Origin: Singulisphaera sp. GP187
GTDB lineage: Bacteria > Planctomycetota > Phycisphaerae > Phycisphaerales > SM1A02
DNA length: 64,000 nucleotides
NCBI GenBank assembly: GCA_945868805.1
Contig: CAMBMO010000001.1
Location: forward strand, 186,001 to 250,000
Direction of reading: 5' to 3'
The translations under genes and the position numbers were made by a program. The notes below the pieces were generated by a model. That model searched no databases and was not told where the DNA came from. It saw only the letters and a list, made by a program, of their open reading frames with translations. Below, piece after piece: positions 24,157 through 32,560 of this stretch (its first letter is position 1; every line of letters starts with the position of its first letter).

Positions 24157-27100
24157 TTACGAGATTCTCAGTGCGGATTCGCATCCGACTCTCTTCTCAT
24201 CGGAGATGGCCCGCGCGACCAATTCGATTGGGTGGAGCGCGACTCTCGAGAGTCCGTCGGCAATCTGGTGGCGACAGCTCGTGCCTGGCGCACAGACGAT
24301 CGCGTCTGGATGATCGCCGAGTCTCGCGAACAAATCCTGCTGAGCAATCCGCATCGACAAGTCGTAACTCGTCGCGGCAAACCCGAATCCTCCAGCCATC
24401 CCGCAACAACCTGTCGAGAGTGTCTGCGCATGATCACCGAAAATTCGTCCAAGAATCGCCGATGATGTCTGCGCTCCCCAGAGCGCCTTCTGGTGGCAGT
24501 GCGCGTGCAGGACAACTCTTTCAGTCACATGCGCGAAGGACGGCCGCATTGGATGTGCATCCCATTCGCGGTCAAGCCACTCCTCGATCATCCAAGTCTT
24601 CGAGGCAAGAGTTGAGAGAATGGCTGGATCGACCCCCATCTTCAACTCAAGCCAATCATCCTTGATCGCCGAGATGCAGGAGGGTTCGAGTCCGAGGATT
24701 GCCACCGCCCCTTCCCGTTCCATGGCATCGCAGAGTGCGAGTGCCGTCACGCGACTTGTTCGCGCTGCCTCGGCGAGCATTCCATTTGAGATCGCGGCAC
24801 GCCCGCAGCAACCGGCCCGCGGAAGGACGACTCGGTAGCCAAATGCGCTCAGGACCTCGACCGCGGCGCGTCCGATTTGCGGTGTCGACCACTGGCTAAA
24901 GCAATCGGGCATCAGTAGTACGGTCGGTCGGGGTGTAAGAGACTCGGGTCCATTCAACTTGGAGAGCGCTTTCGCCCGATTTTCCATCCATGGGCGGAGC
25001 GCTGGTCCGAACCGCGGCATCGACCGATGCGAAGAAAAGCCCATCGCGGAAGCGATGACTGATCGAACAAGTCTGGATTGAACGAACCAATTCGCAATCG
25101 GCCAGCACGCGCTTGCAGCTTGGTTGAGCGCACGAACGCGCCCCATGATCAGTACGCGCCACGGAACTCGACCCTTCCTCCAATACTCCTGAGCAGTAAA
25201 TTCGGCTTTCAGCTTTGAAATGTCGACATTGCTCGGACATTCGCTCTTGCATGCCTTGCAGGAGAGACAAAGTCCGAGAGTTTCCTTCGTCTCTGGATCG
25301 CTCCATGACATGGTTGACATGGTTGACATGGTTGACGGGGTTGACGGGGTTGACGGGGTTGACGGGGTTGACGGGCGCGAAGAGTCGCTCGGGCGACTTC
25401 CCGGCGATCCGAGCGAGAACTGACCCGTTGCCGCGAGTCGAAGAGCGTTGGCTCTCCCGCGAGTCGAGTGACGCTCGTCCTTCAAAACACGGTACGAGGG
25501 GCACATCGTTCCGCCCGGGGTGAGTCGGCGACAGATTCCCGCGCCGTTGCACTGCTCAAGCGCGTGGGAGAATCCCTCCTCTCGTTCGTATCGAAAATAG
25601 GTTGACACTTCGGGCACTGTCACAAAGTTCACGTCGTCTGGCCGTACGCGGAGTCGTGACGTGATCTGAAGAGGATCGTCGTTGTCCACCAAATTCCCTG
25701 GATTGAGCAGTCCACGAGGGTCGAAGAGATTCTTGATCTCCCGAATCGACTGAGCGATCGGTTCGCCAAGGACGCGCGTCAGGAGCGGACTCCGGACGCG
25801 GCCATCACCATGTTCACCACTCAGCGCGCCACCATATTTCACCACGAGGTCCGCGACATCAACCGCAATCGCTCGTAAGGTCGCCAGCCCCGCCTCGTCG
25901 GCGATTGCCACAAGCGGTCGAATGTGAAGGCATCCAACCGATGCGTGGGCGTAGTACGCGGCCACACTGCCATGCCCAGCGACGATTAACCGAAACTCCT
26001 CCACGAACTCCGCCAGTCGCGCGGGATCGACAGCCGTGTCTTCGACGAATGTCAGCGGCTTTTTCGATCCAGGGATTCCGTGCAGTAGTGGCTCCCCCGC
26101 CTTTCGCAAGCGCCACGCGGCGTTCATTTCGGATGCGCCGAAGTGCCGAATCGTCGGTGCTCCACCGAGGATTGATTCGAGCCGGTCCATCTTCGCGTGT
26201 ATCTCTTCGCGAGAATCCCCAAAGTACTGGACATACATCGCGGCACAGACCCGACCGGACTTCGGAGTCGGAAGCATCTCGACATCGTGGCGATAGGTCG
26301 GATGTCTCTTCGCGACCTCAATGAGCATCTCGTCGATGAGTTCGACCGCGCTCGGACCCGTCGCGAGCATCGCCGTGAGCGGACTGAGCGCCGCAGCGAC
26401 GCTCTCGAATCCGATGATGACGAGTCCCCGCTTCTTTGGACGCTCGACCACGCCAAGCTCGGCCTCAAGCGTGACTCCGAGCGTTCCCTCGGACCCGCAC
26501 AGCAGGTGCGCAAGATTGACTCGATCGAATGTCCCGGGGGTGGAATCGCGCAATTGTCGTAGGGTCAAGTCGATGTTGTAGCCATCGACATGTCGAAGAA
26601 TTGCCGGAGTCCTGCGATCAATTTCATCCGAAATCGGGAGGACGATTTCGGCGACTCGGCGTGTCAATTCCAGAACTCTCGGATCCCGTTCGCTCGCACC
26701 TTCTGCGAGTCGCACACGCGATCCATCGGCAAGCGCGACATCGATCGATCGAAGATGCTCGACAGTCCGTCCATAGAGGATTGAATTCGCGCCAGCAGAA
26801 TTATTCCCGATCATCCCCCCGATGGTTGCTTGAGAACCAGATGCCACATCGGGAGCAAACATCAGATCGTGTTCCAACAACGCTTCGTTCAGTTGGTCCA
26901 GCACGACTCCTGGCTCAACGCGAACACGTCGATTGACTGTGTCGATCTCGAGGATCCTCCGACAGTGGGCACTAAAATCGATGACGACTGCCTCGTTCAC
27001 AGTTTGGCCCGCCAGTGCCGTTGCGCCACCGCGCGGGAGCATTGGAACTCCCATTCGCGCGCAGATTCGGATCGCCTCGAGTCCTGCTTGCACCGTAGAG

Positions 27101-27288
27101 GGAATCACGACTCCGATGGGGTCGACCTGGTAGATGCTTGCATCCGTCGAATAGAGCATTCGATCGTGCAATCCAAACCGTATCTCCCCATCGACCTTTA
27201 ATGCAAGTTCGCGCGCGACGAAACGACGAACCTCGTCAAGTTTGGACCTTTTGAACAATCCGAGGTGCATGTCGTGAGTCATGGTCAT
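24157..27288 (-). CDS. FAD-linked oxidase fused to Fe-S subunit (GlcD-GlcF / YdiJ type)
   Basis: Membrane-associated 2-hydroxyacid dehydrogenase of about 1043 aa. N-terminal FAD_binding_4 domain: VVIPSTVQAGLEAIR, RGGATALAGQT, GNNSAGANSILYG. The FAD-oxidase C-terminal domain contains GEHGDGRVRSP. Next come CNGAGICRR...MCPSY and STRGRANALR, then a ferredoxin-like cluster CLSCKACKSECP near residue 675, and two CCG-type heterodisulfide motifs (about residues 829 and 959). Likely oxidises D-lactate, glycolate or D-2-hydroxyglutarate into the quinone pool; the substrate is undetermined. The linker at residues 637-658 is a slippage repeat (STP/STM). ATG 27288 preferred over the TTG at 27306. Confidence 0.92.
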   Translation of the reverse strand: MTMTHDMHLGLFKRSKLDEVRRFVARELALKVDGEIRFGLHDRMLYSTDASIYQVDPIGVVIPSTVQAGLEAIRICARMGVPMLPRGGATALAGQTVNEAVVIDFSAHCRRILEIDTVNRRVRVEPGVVLDQLNEALLEHDLMFAPDVASGSQATIGGMIGNNSAGANSILYGRTVEHLRSIDVALADGSRVRLAEGASERDPRVLELTRRVAEIVLPISDEIDRRTPAILRHVDGYNIDLTLRQLRDSTPGTFDRVNLAHLLCGSEGTLGVTLEAELGVVERPKKRGLVIIGFESVAAALSPLTAMLATGPSAVELIDEMLIEVAKRHPTYRHDVEMLPTPKSGRVCAAMYVQYFGDSREEIHAKMDRLESILGGAPTIRHFGASEMNAAWRLRKAGEPLLHGIPGSKKPLTFVEDTAVDPARLAEFVEEFRLIVAGHGSVAAYYAHASVGCLHIRPLVAIADEAGLATLRAIAVDVADLVVKYGGALSGEHGDGRVRSPLLTRVLGEPIAQSIREIKNLFDPRGLLNPGNLVDNDDPLQITSRLRVRPDDVNFVTVPEVSTYFRYEREEGFSHALEQCNGAGICRRLTPGGTMCPSYRVLKDERHSTRGRANALRLAATGQFSLGSPGSRPSDSSRPSTPSTPSTPSTPSTMSTMSTMSWSDPETKETLGLCLSCKACKSECPSNVDISKLKAEFTAQEYWRKGRVPWRVLIMGRVRALNQAASACWPIANWFVQSRLVRSVIASAMGFSSHRSMPRFGPALRPWMENRAKALSKLNGPESLTPRPTVLLMPDCFSQWSTPQIGRAAVEVLSAFGYRVVLPRAGCCGRAAISNGMLAEAARTSRVTALALCDAMEREGAVAILGLEPSCISAIKDDWLELKMGVDPAILSTLASKTWMIEEWLDREWDAHPMRPSFAHVTERVVLHAHCHQKALWGAQTSSAILGRIFGDHAQTLSTGCCGMAGGFGFAATSYDLSMRIAQQDLFARLGDHPDAIVCAPGTSCRHQIADGLSRVALHPIELVARAISDEKRVGCESALRIS
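25314..25376 (-). repeat. 9-nt in-frame tandem repeat, seven copies
   Basis: Plus-strand units TTGACATGG x2, TTGACGGGG x4, TTGACGGGC x1. On the coding strand it yields Ser-Thr-Met and Ser-Thr-Pro triplets in the linker between the FAD and Fe-S halves. All copies are nearly identical, so it is probably a recent and length-variable slippage tract that never shifts the frame. Confidence 0.95.
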
Positions 27289-27315
27289 TCTTTCGCGTGC
27301 TCTCAAAGCGAGGAA

Positions 27316-28566
27316 TCACTCGGCGCCGTCACGACCAGCATGTGCATCGTGAAGTGCGCGCAACCGGGCCAGATAAGCTTCTCCCGGAACGCGGTCCCTC
27401 CGAGCCATAACAGCCCTCAGCATCGTCTCGAACCGCCCAAATCGATAGGACTGCGAGCGTTCGGGTGTCATCCAAGCGAATCGATCGACGAATGTCGGTG
27501 GCCGCTGAATCGCGATCATCGCCCCTGTTCCGATCGTCGATCCAGTATTGAGCCCGACCAGGATCGCCAGCTTCGTGTGATCTCCGATGACTCCGCCGTA
27601 GAAATTCCTGCCCGTCTTCTCGTTACTTCCCGCAGCGTCGAGACGACTCGTCACCTCCCCGTAAGTGTTGAGTAAGTTCGAATTGCAAGACCCCGCGCCG
27701 AAGTTCACCCACTCTCCAACGATCGCATCTCCGAGGTGCCCCTCGTGCGCCTTGTTTGAGCAACCCTGGAAGACCGTCGATCCGACCTCGCCACCCACCT
27801 TGCATTTGGGACCGACCACCGTCTTCGCTTTGATTTGGGCGCGATCCATAATCGTCGAGTTTTCTAAGATCGCGACGGGACCGCTCACAACCGCACCGGG
27901 TCGAATCGTCGCTCCCTGCGCGAGCATGACCGGTCCATCCGTCGTGTCGATGATTGCGCCCGGCAAGACCTTCGCCGTTGGATCCATGAAAATTGCATGG
28001 TGTCCGAAGCGGACTATTCCAGAGGCGACTCGATCAGTCAGCTCGCCCGTTCGACTCATCAGAGCGATGTCGGCTGGAATGCTCTGCTCCAATCGATCAA
28101 GCAAATCCCACGGTGCCCGAATCGTCCGACCATGAATCAGAGGACGCCTGAGTGTGTGTCGAGGGAGATGACTGACGCCCCCGAGTCGTTCGAGAAACCG
28201 CTCCGCGTCCTTGGAAATCAATCGAGCCATCGCGACTCGATCGTCCGCGGTGACAAATGCCTCACCGAGTGCGAGCGATGCGGCGTCTTCAAGCGAGTCG
28301 AGTGCACCATTGATCAGCACGACCTCGGTTGCGCTCGGCGGGAGCCGTCCCACCAGTGTCTTCGTCGTCGAATTTCGCTCAATGACGATTGCCGCCAGGT
28401 GCTCCAGTGGGAAGAGCGCATCGACTCGCCCAAGGACCGTCATGGTTCGCTCGATGCTTGTCAAAACTCCCAGGCGTTGCTCGAATGACGAGCGAAGGTC
28501 GGCGAGTGGACCAAAGCGTGACATACCGTCATCGAAGATCGCCACGATTGTGCCGGACGATTGCAT
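27316..28566 (-). CDS. GlmU-like sugar-1-phosphate nucleotidyltransferase/hexapeptide acyltransferase
   Basis: 416 aa. The N-terminal motif IVAIFDDGMSRFGPLADLR matches the TIGR03991 (alternative GlmU) family, in place of the LAAGxGTRM loop of classical GlmU. From about residue 195 the left-handed beta-helix begins, with hexapeptide-like turns (PGAVVSGPVAIL, AQIKAKTVVGPKC, GDAIVGEWVNFGAGS). Expected role: acetylation of GlcN-1-P and uridylation to UDP-GlcNAc, feeding peptidoglycan. The location directly behind mreBCD supports a wall-precursor role. The reduced nucleotidyltransferase part makes the second activity less sure. Confidence 0.82.
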   Translation of the reverse strand: MQSSGTIVAIFDDGMSRFGPLADLRSSFEQRLGVLTSIERTMTVLGRVDALFPLEHLAAIVIERNSTTKTLVGRLPPSATEVVLINGALDSLEDAASLALGEAFVTADDRVAMARLISKDAERFLERLGGVSHLPRHTLRRPLIHGRTIRAPWDLLDRLEQSIPADIALMSRTGELTDRVASGIVRFGHHAIFMDPTAKVLPGAIIDTTDGPVMLAQGATIRPGAVVSGPVAILENSTIMDRAQIKAKTVVGPKCKVGGEVGSTVFQGCSNKAHEGHLGDAIVGEWVNFGAGSCNSNLLNTYGEVTSRLDAAGSNEKTGRNFYGGVIGDHTKLAILVGLNTGSTIGTGAMIAIQRPPTFVDRFAWMTPERSQSYRFGRFETMLRAVMARRDRVPGEAYLARLRALHDAHAGRDGAE

Positions 28567-28578
28567 GAGCGCACTTTA

Positions 28579-29169
28579 CTAGCGAATGATCCGAGCGGAG
28601 CCGCCCTGCTGCTTCTGTCGAGCAAGGACCGCTGGAAAACTCCACATGTCAGTGAATTTCAAGAGGAGCCATCCCAACGGAATTCCGAGAATGCCAGTCG
28701 CAATGGCTGTGAGCCCCTCACGGGCAAACTCCTGAAGTGCAGATCCTTCTCCCCAGGGCGGAGGCGAATCTGGATACCACGATCGAATTGCCCACCACGC
28801 AGTTGAGAAAAGCCCACTCGCCAGACCGAGCATGAACGAGGCGAACCCAACCGCGAGAGGGTTGCGTCGGATGAGGATTCCCCGCAGGAGGAGCACCACT
28901 TCTGCAGCGAACAGCGTTCCGAGGGTCGATGGACCAATTAAGTAGAGCGGCGCGAACGGACCCGAGAGCGACGGTTCCGAGAGGTCGAGCAGCAAGCCCG
29001 CAATCAACGCATACCAGCGCACAATCCGAGCGTCCGCCTGCATCGCCACGAATGCAATGACGATCACGATCAGCTGTGGAGTCGTGCCGCCTACTTCGAA
29101 GACCGCAGTGAACGAGACATCCGCGACGAGCGCGATAAAGAGCACTGGGAGCGCCACGAGCCACGTCAC
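28579..29169 (-). CDS. mreD: Rod-shape-determining membrane protein MreD
   Basis: 196 aa with five to six hydrophobic segments, ending in a charged tail. The sequence is weakly conserved, as is usual for MreD; placement right after mreC (GTGA overlap of 4 bp) settles the call. Couples cytoplasmic MreB to the periplasmic MreC and wall enzymes. Pattern LLLDLSEPSLSGPFAPLYL resembles the MreD LLxDxxxxxxxGxxxL signature. Confidence 0.85.
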   Translation of the reverse strand: MTWLVALPVLFIALVADVSFTAVFEVGGTTPQLIVIVIAFVAMQADARIVRWYALIAGLLLDLSEPSLSGPFAPLYLIGPSTLGTLFAAEVVLLLRGILIRRNPLAVGFASFMLGLASGLFSTAWWAIRSWYPDSPPPWGEGSALQEFAREGLTAIATGILGIPLGWLLLKFTDMWSFPAVLARQKQQGGSARIIR

Positions 29170-30011
29170 GGGATCGCATCCTTCGAAAGCTTCACAACCA
29201 CTTCACCAACGACTGCGGGGTCGACTGCTGGTCGAACGAAAACCTCGCCACGAAGTGGCTGAGCGTCTTTGCGCCGAACCTCAACAACAACCCCAAGACG
29301 CATGCCTTGCGCTCCGACCGGCCATGTCGGGTCCTTTACCCGCACGAGATCGCCCGCCTTCGCTACGACTCCGAGGTCGATGTCTCCTCGAAGGAACCCG
29401 TTTCCATCGGGAAGCAACTGGACGGCGATCACTTGTGGCCGCTTCGAGCGCTCTTGATCCGCAGGAACCACGTATCCATCGATCCGACCAAAGGCTCGAT
29501 TTGCAACGGTGACAATCGTGCTCGAAACAGCACCGACTTGTGGCGCGATGCGCCCCACGATGCCATCCCCATCGACCACGGCAATGTCGCCCGCCCCGAT
29601 TCCTTGCATCGAACCCGCGTTCAGTCTGAGTGCGAGCCCGCCACCGCTCGCCGTTCGAGCCACAACATGGGCGCTCGCAAGGCGATTCGATCCCGCGTTC
29701 CCGTTGCCAGCGGACACGACTTCGTAGGCACGCAGTTTCTTCTGCAGCTCCTCCACTTGAATCTGTTCGGCGTGCCACAATCCACGATAGAGATCGCGGT
29801 CAGTCGCAATCGCACGATCGAGATCCGACCGAAGTTCGACGGGTGGGCGCAGCCACATTCGAATCGATGACGCCCCATGCGCCATCGGCGAGAGTGGCAC
29901 CCACAAGATCGACGAGAGATCCCCAGTGAACGGGGCAATCCAACGAGTCGGGAAGAGACTGAGCATCGCGACGCATGCCACGACAAGCACGATCGGCGGG
30001 ATTCGTCGCAC
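29166..30011 (-). CDS. mreC: Rod-shape-determining protein MreC
   Basis: 281 aa. One N-terminal membrane segment (about 7-25), a short coiled-coil (about 85-105) and the double beta-barrel domain with the family motifs GGGLALRLNAGSMQGIGAGD and VVDGDGIVGRI. It starts at GTG 30011, 32 bp after mreB. Periplasmic scaffold for elongasome enzymes. Confidence 0.92.
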   Translation of the reverse strand: MRRIPPIVLVVACVAMLSLFPTRWIAPFTGDLSSILWVPLSPMAHGASSIRMWLRPPVELRSDLDRAIATDRDLYRGLWHAEQIQVEELQKKLRAYEVVSAGNGNAGSNRLASAHVVARTASGGGLALRLNAGSMQGIGAGDIAVVDGDGIVGRIAPQVGAVSSTIVTVANRAFGRIDGYVVPADQERSKRPQVIAVQLLPDGNGFLRGDIDLGVVAKAGDLVRVKDPTWPVGAQGMRLGVVVEVRRKDAQPLRGEVFVRPAVDPAVVGEVVVKLSKDAIP

Positions 30012-30043
30012 GCTAGGAACTCACATGGTCGCAGATCGACTGA

Positions 30044-31111
30044 TCAGAGTTCCTCGACACTGGTTTCGAGAACCGACTTGTATTGCTCGAGATGCTCCAA
30101 GTACTCGGCAGTTCCTCGCGCGACGCAGGTCAATGGATCGTCCGCGATCTTGACCGTGAGTCCGGTGCGATGAGCGATCATGAGGTCGATCCCGCGCAGA
30201 AGCGCCCCGCCACCCGCAACGGTGATTCCATTGTGCTCCAGTTCTGGATTGCACAAATCGGCCGCGAGCTCTGGATCCGCTTCACGAAGCGTCTTGACAA
30301 CTTCATCCATGATCTTGCCGAGTGGCTCCGAGAGAGCCTCACGAATCTCGTCAGAATTCACTTCGATCTGACGTGGAAGTCCAGTCGCGACATCGCGCCC
30401 GCGCACCTTCATCGCAAGCTCCTCCTGAAGTGGCCAGGCACTGCCAATCCGAATCTTGATCTGCTCAGCCGTTTGTTCTCCAACTCGGAGCCCGCGGTTC
30501 TGTTCGAGGAATCGAATAATCGCCTCATCGAAGTCATCCCCAGCGACCCGCGAGCTCGATGCCTTCGCGATGTCTCCCAAACTTAAGATCGCGATCTCGC
30601 TCGTGCCACCGCCGATGTCGACAACCATGCTCGCGACTGCATCATCGAATGGGAGATTGGCTCCCATCGCAGCCGCCATGGGTTCTTCAAGAAGGTAAAC
30701 CTTGCGGGCTCCAGCGCGTTCGGCACTGTCGAGCACTGCCCGTTTCTCGACGGCGGTGATCCCAGACGGAATCGAGATAACGACTCGCGGCCCAAAGATC
30801 CTGCTGCGCCCGGTGACCTTCTGAATGAAGTACTTCAACATCGCTTCGGTGATCACGAAATCCGATATGACGCCTTCCTTCAACGGACGAATCGCCTGAA
30901 TGGACCCAGGCGTCCGTCCAAGCATCTCCTTGGCGGCGAACCCGACAGCGGTCCCCCCGAGTAGAACTTGATTCGTGCCCTTGCGAACTGCGACGACGGA
31001 TGGTTCGTTGAGCACGATCCCCTCCCCACGAACGCAAACGAGCGTGTTGCAGGTACCGAGATCGATACCCATATCCACGCTGAACCAACCCATCATTTTG
31101 TCTAGACCCAT
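30044..31111 (-). CDS. mreB: Cell-shape actin homologue MreB
   Basis: 355 aa. Actin-fold ATPase: phosphate-1 loop MGIDLGTCNTLV, VISIPSGITAVEKRAV, the EEPMAAAMGANLP segment, phosphate-2 DIGGGTSEIA and the adenosine loop ITVAGGGALLRGID. Polymers guide wall synthesis at the membrane. The ATG at 31111 is chosen because AAGGAGG lies 8 nt upstream; the longer frame from TTG 31132 would translate the Shine-Dalgarno sequence itself. Part of a six-gene unit beginning with a coiled-coil protein. Confidence 0.96.
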   Translation of the reverse strand: MGLDKMMGWFSVDMGIDLGTCNTLVCVRGEGIVLNEPSVVAVRKGTNQVLLGGTAVGFAAKEMLGRTPGSIQAIRPLKEGVISDFVITEAMLKYFIQKVTGRSRIFGPRVVISIPSGITAVEKRAVLDSAERAGARKVYLLEEPMAAAMGANLPFDDAVASMVVDIGGGTSEIAILSLGDIAKASSSRVAGDDFDEAIIRFLEQNRGLRVGEQTAEQIKIRIGSAWPLQEELAMKVRGRDVATGLPRQIEVNSDEIREALSEPLGKIMDEVVKTLREADPELAADLCNPELEHNGITVAGGGALLRGIDLMIAHRTGLTVKIADDPLTCVARGTAEYLEHLEQYKSVLETSVEEL

Positions 31112-31119
31112 TGTGTGGC

Positions 31120-31126
31120 CCTCCTT
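31120..31126 (-). promoter_or_regulatory. Shine-Dalgarno sequence of mreB
   Basis: AAGGAGG on the minus strand with 8 nt to ATG 31111. It is one of the few strong ribosome-binding sites in the window and decides the mreB start. Confidence 0.85.
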
Positions 31127-31157
31127 GGCCAAAGAGTTTGAAAGTTGACGGTGTTCT

Positions 31158-31538
31158 TCAGCGCGAAGAAATCACCGCAAACGGATTTCCTTCATCATTC
31201 GTACCCGCGACTCCAGAACAATTATCCATCGCGATAAAGACGCATCCCGCAAGCAGTGCCACGCATGCGGCGGCAAGGACGGCGGTGTAGATATTCAATT
31301 CGCCGCTCGGTCCACGGGCTTTCACTTTCGTAGCCGCTGGACGCCCCGCGGAAGTCACGGCGGATGTCGCCGACTTCTTTGATCGACCAGCTCCGAAGAG
31401 CCCTTTCTTCTTCGACGACGCCACGACAACCGGCGAGTCAGTGTTCTCGGATGGCGATCCCTGCGACTCGTCTTCTAGGACGGCAATCGACGCCCCGCCC
31501 TTCACAGCCGACTTCTTTCCGATTCCAAAGAATGCCAT
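31158..31538 (-). CDS. Small single-pass membrane protein preceding mreB
   Basis: 126 aa: a basic, Ser/Ala/Lys-rich N-terminal half (KKKGLFGAGRSKK), one membrane segment at about residues 83-106 (YTAVLAAACVALLAGCVFIAM) and a 20-residue tail. No signal peptide, so N-terminus in the cytoplasm is likely. It sits 6 bp behind the coiled-coil gene and 46 bp ahead of mreB, so it may belong to the elongasome (inference). I recognise no family. Confidence 0.8.
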   Translation of the reverse strand: MAFFGIGKKSAVKGGASIAVLEDESQGSPSENTDSPVVVASSKKKGLFGAGRSKKSATSAVTSAGRPAATKVKARGPSGELNIYTAVLAAACVALLAGCVFIAMDNCSGVAGTNDEGNPFAVISSR

Positions 31539-31544
31539 ACTGGT

Positions 31545-32432
31545 TCACTGCCCCTTTCGAACCAACACACGTTGACCAACCCGCACTTCGCCACGACGCT
31601 CGACATCTTCGGACTCGACAGTTCCGACCGACTTGTTGACATCGACCGATGTAATCCTGATTTTTCCGACATAGCTATCGTCACCGATCGTCATCAACCA
31701 GCCGACTTTCACTCCATCACGGCTTCCCGCATCGATTTCGGCATACACGCGGTCGTCAGACCGGCGGACATTCACGATGCGAGCCGTCAAATCTCGATCC
31801 GGAATCTGCACGACTGGTCCTGCTGCAGCCAACGCGTCCGCGGGACCGTATCGGGCGGTGTAACTCTGCACGACCTGGTCGGACTTCACTCGTTCGCTCG
31901 AAAGCGCCACCACTTGTTCTCTCGATTCGGCCAGTGACTCTCGCGCGACGCGAAGATCGCTATCTGTCTTCACGAGCTTCTGTTCAATATCAATTCGAAT
32001 TTTTTCGCAATCCACCAGCATGGTTCTTTGCTTGTCAAGTTCCTCGCTGAGAGTCTTGGTCAATTCGGTCTTGGTCCGATCGACATCGATCGTCACCGCG
32101 AGCGATTGCTCGAGCCGGGCGAGCAACAACTTTGCCTGGGCGATATCTGCATCAAGACTTCTGACTCGCAGTGCGCTCTGTTGCAGGTCGCTCTGAAGTC
32201 GGTTCTTCTCCGCATCAAGATCTTTGATTTGGAGTGCGGTGTCGTTCTCCGCCTTCGAACGAAGCGCGCGCTCGGTCGCAAGCTCGCTCTTTGCTGCGCT
32301 GACCTGAACGTCTCGATCCTTGATCTGTTGCCGCAGTGCGGCTTGGTTGTTTCCTTGGACCGCCGCGAGTGGCACCAACGCAACCGCGAGCAGAGACACA
32401 AGGACGACGAATACTTTCGTGAGAATGTGCAC
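31545..32432 (-). CDS. Membrane-anchored coiled-coil protein with MreC-like beta domain
   Basis: 295 aa from GTG 32432. An N-terminal membrane segment or signal (residues 5-26) is followed by a long coiled-coil (about 28-195, heptad-rich in Leu, Glu, Lys, Gln) and a C-terminal beta-rich domain (about 210-292): VYAEIDAGSRDGVKVGWLMT and YVGKIRITSV. This resembles the V-x-G-x-x-D-G-V-x-x-G-x-V pattern of MreC. First gene of the mre operon, with its own near-consensus promoter. It probably forms a periplasmic partner of MreC or a divergent MreC paralogue (inference). Confidence 0.78.
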   Translation of the reverse strand: MHILTKVFVVLVSLLAVALVPLAAVQGNNQAALRQQIKDRDVQVSAAKSELATERALRSKAENDTALQIKDLDAEKNRLQSDLQQSALRVRSLDADIAQAKLLLARLEQSLAVTIDVDRTKTELTKTLSEELDKQRTMLVDCEKIRIDIEQKLVKTDSDLRVARESLAESREQVVALSSERVKSDQVVQSYTARYGPADALAAAGPVVQIPDRDLTARIVNVRRSDDRVYAEIDAGSRDGVKVGWLMTIGDDSYVGKIRITSVDVNKSVGTVESEDVERRGEVRVGQRVLVRKGQ

Positions 32433-32531
32433 TTCTTAAGACCTTCTTGAGTAATTAGTGGGAGATAAAGATGGAACCGATGCAATGAAATGATTCGAAT
32501 GCGCGACTCACGCCTCCGATAACTCTGGGGC

Positions 32532-32560
32532 AATTTACTCCCAGTGCCGATTCGTGTCAA
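32532..32560 (-). promoter_or_regulatory. Near-consensus sigma-70-type promoter of the mre operon
   Basis: Minus strand: TTGACA (32560-32555), 17-nt spacer, TAAATT (32537-32532). The -35 box overlaps the lnt stop codon. Predicted leader about 90 nt to GTG 32432, with AGAAGG before the start. The best promoter match in the window. Confidence 0.65.

Noticed and set aside
25314-25376. Possible CRISPR-like array
   Set aside because: Units are 9 nt without spacers and lie within a conserved coding frame; it is a slippage tract.
31112-31132. MreB start at TTG 31132
   Set aside because: This stretch contains the AAGGAGG ribosome-binding site that serves ATG 31111, so it is leader, not coding.
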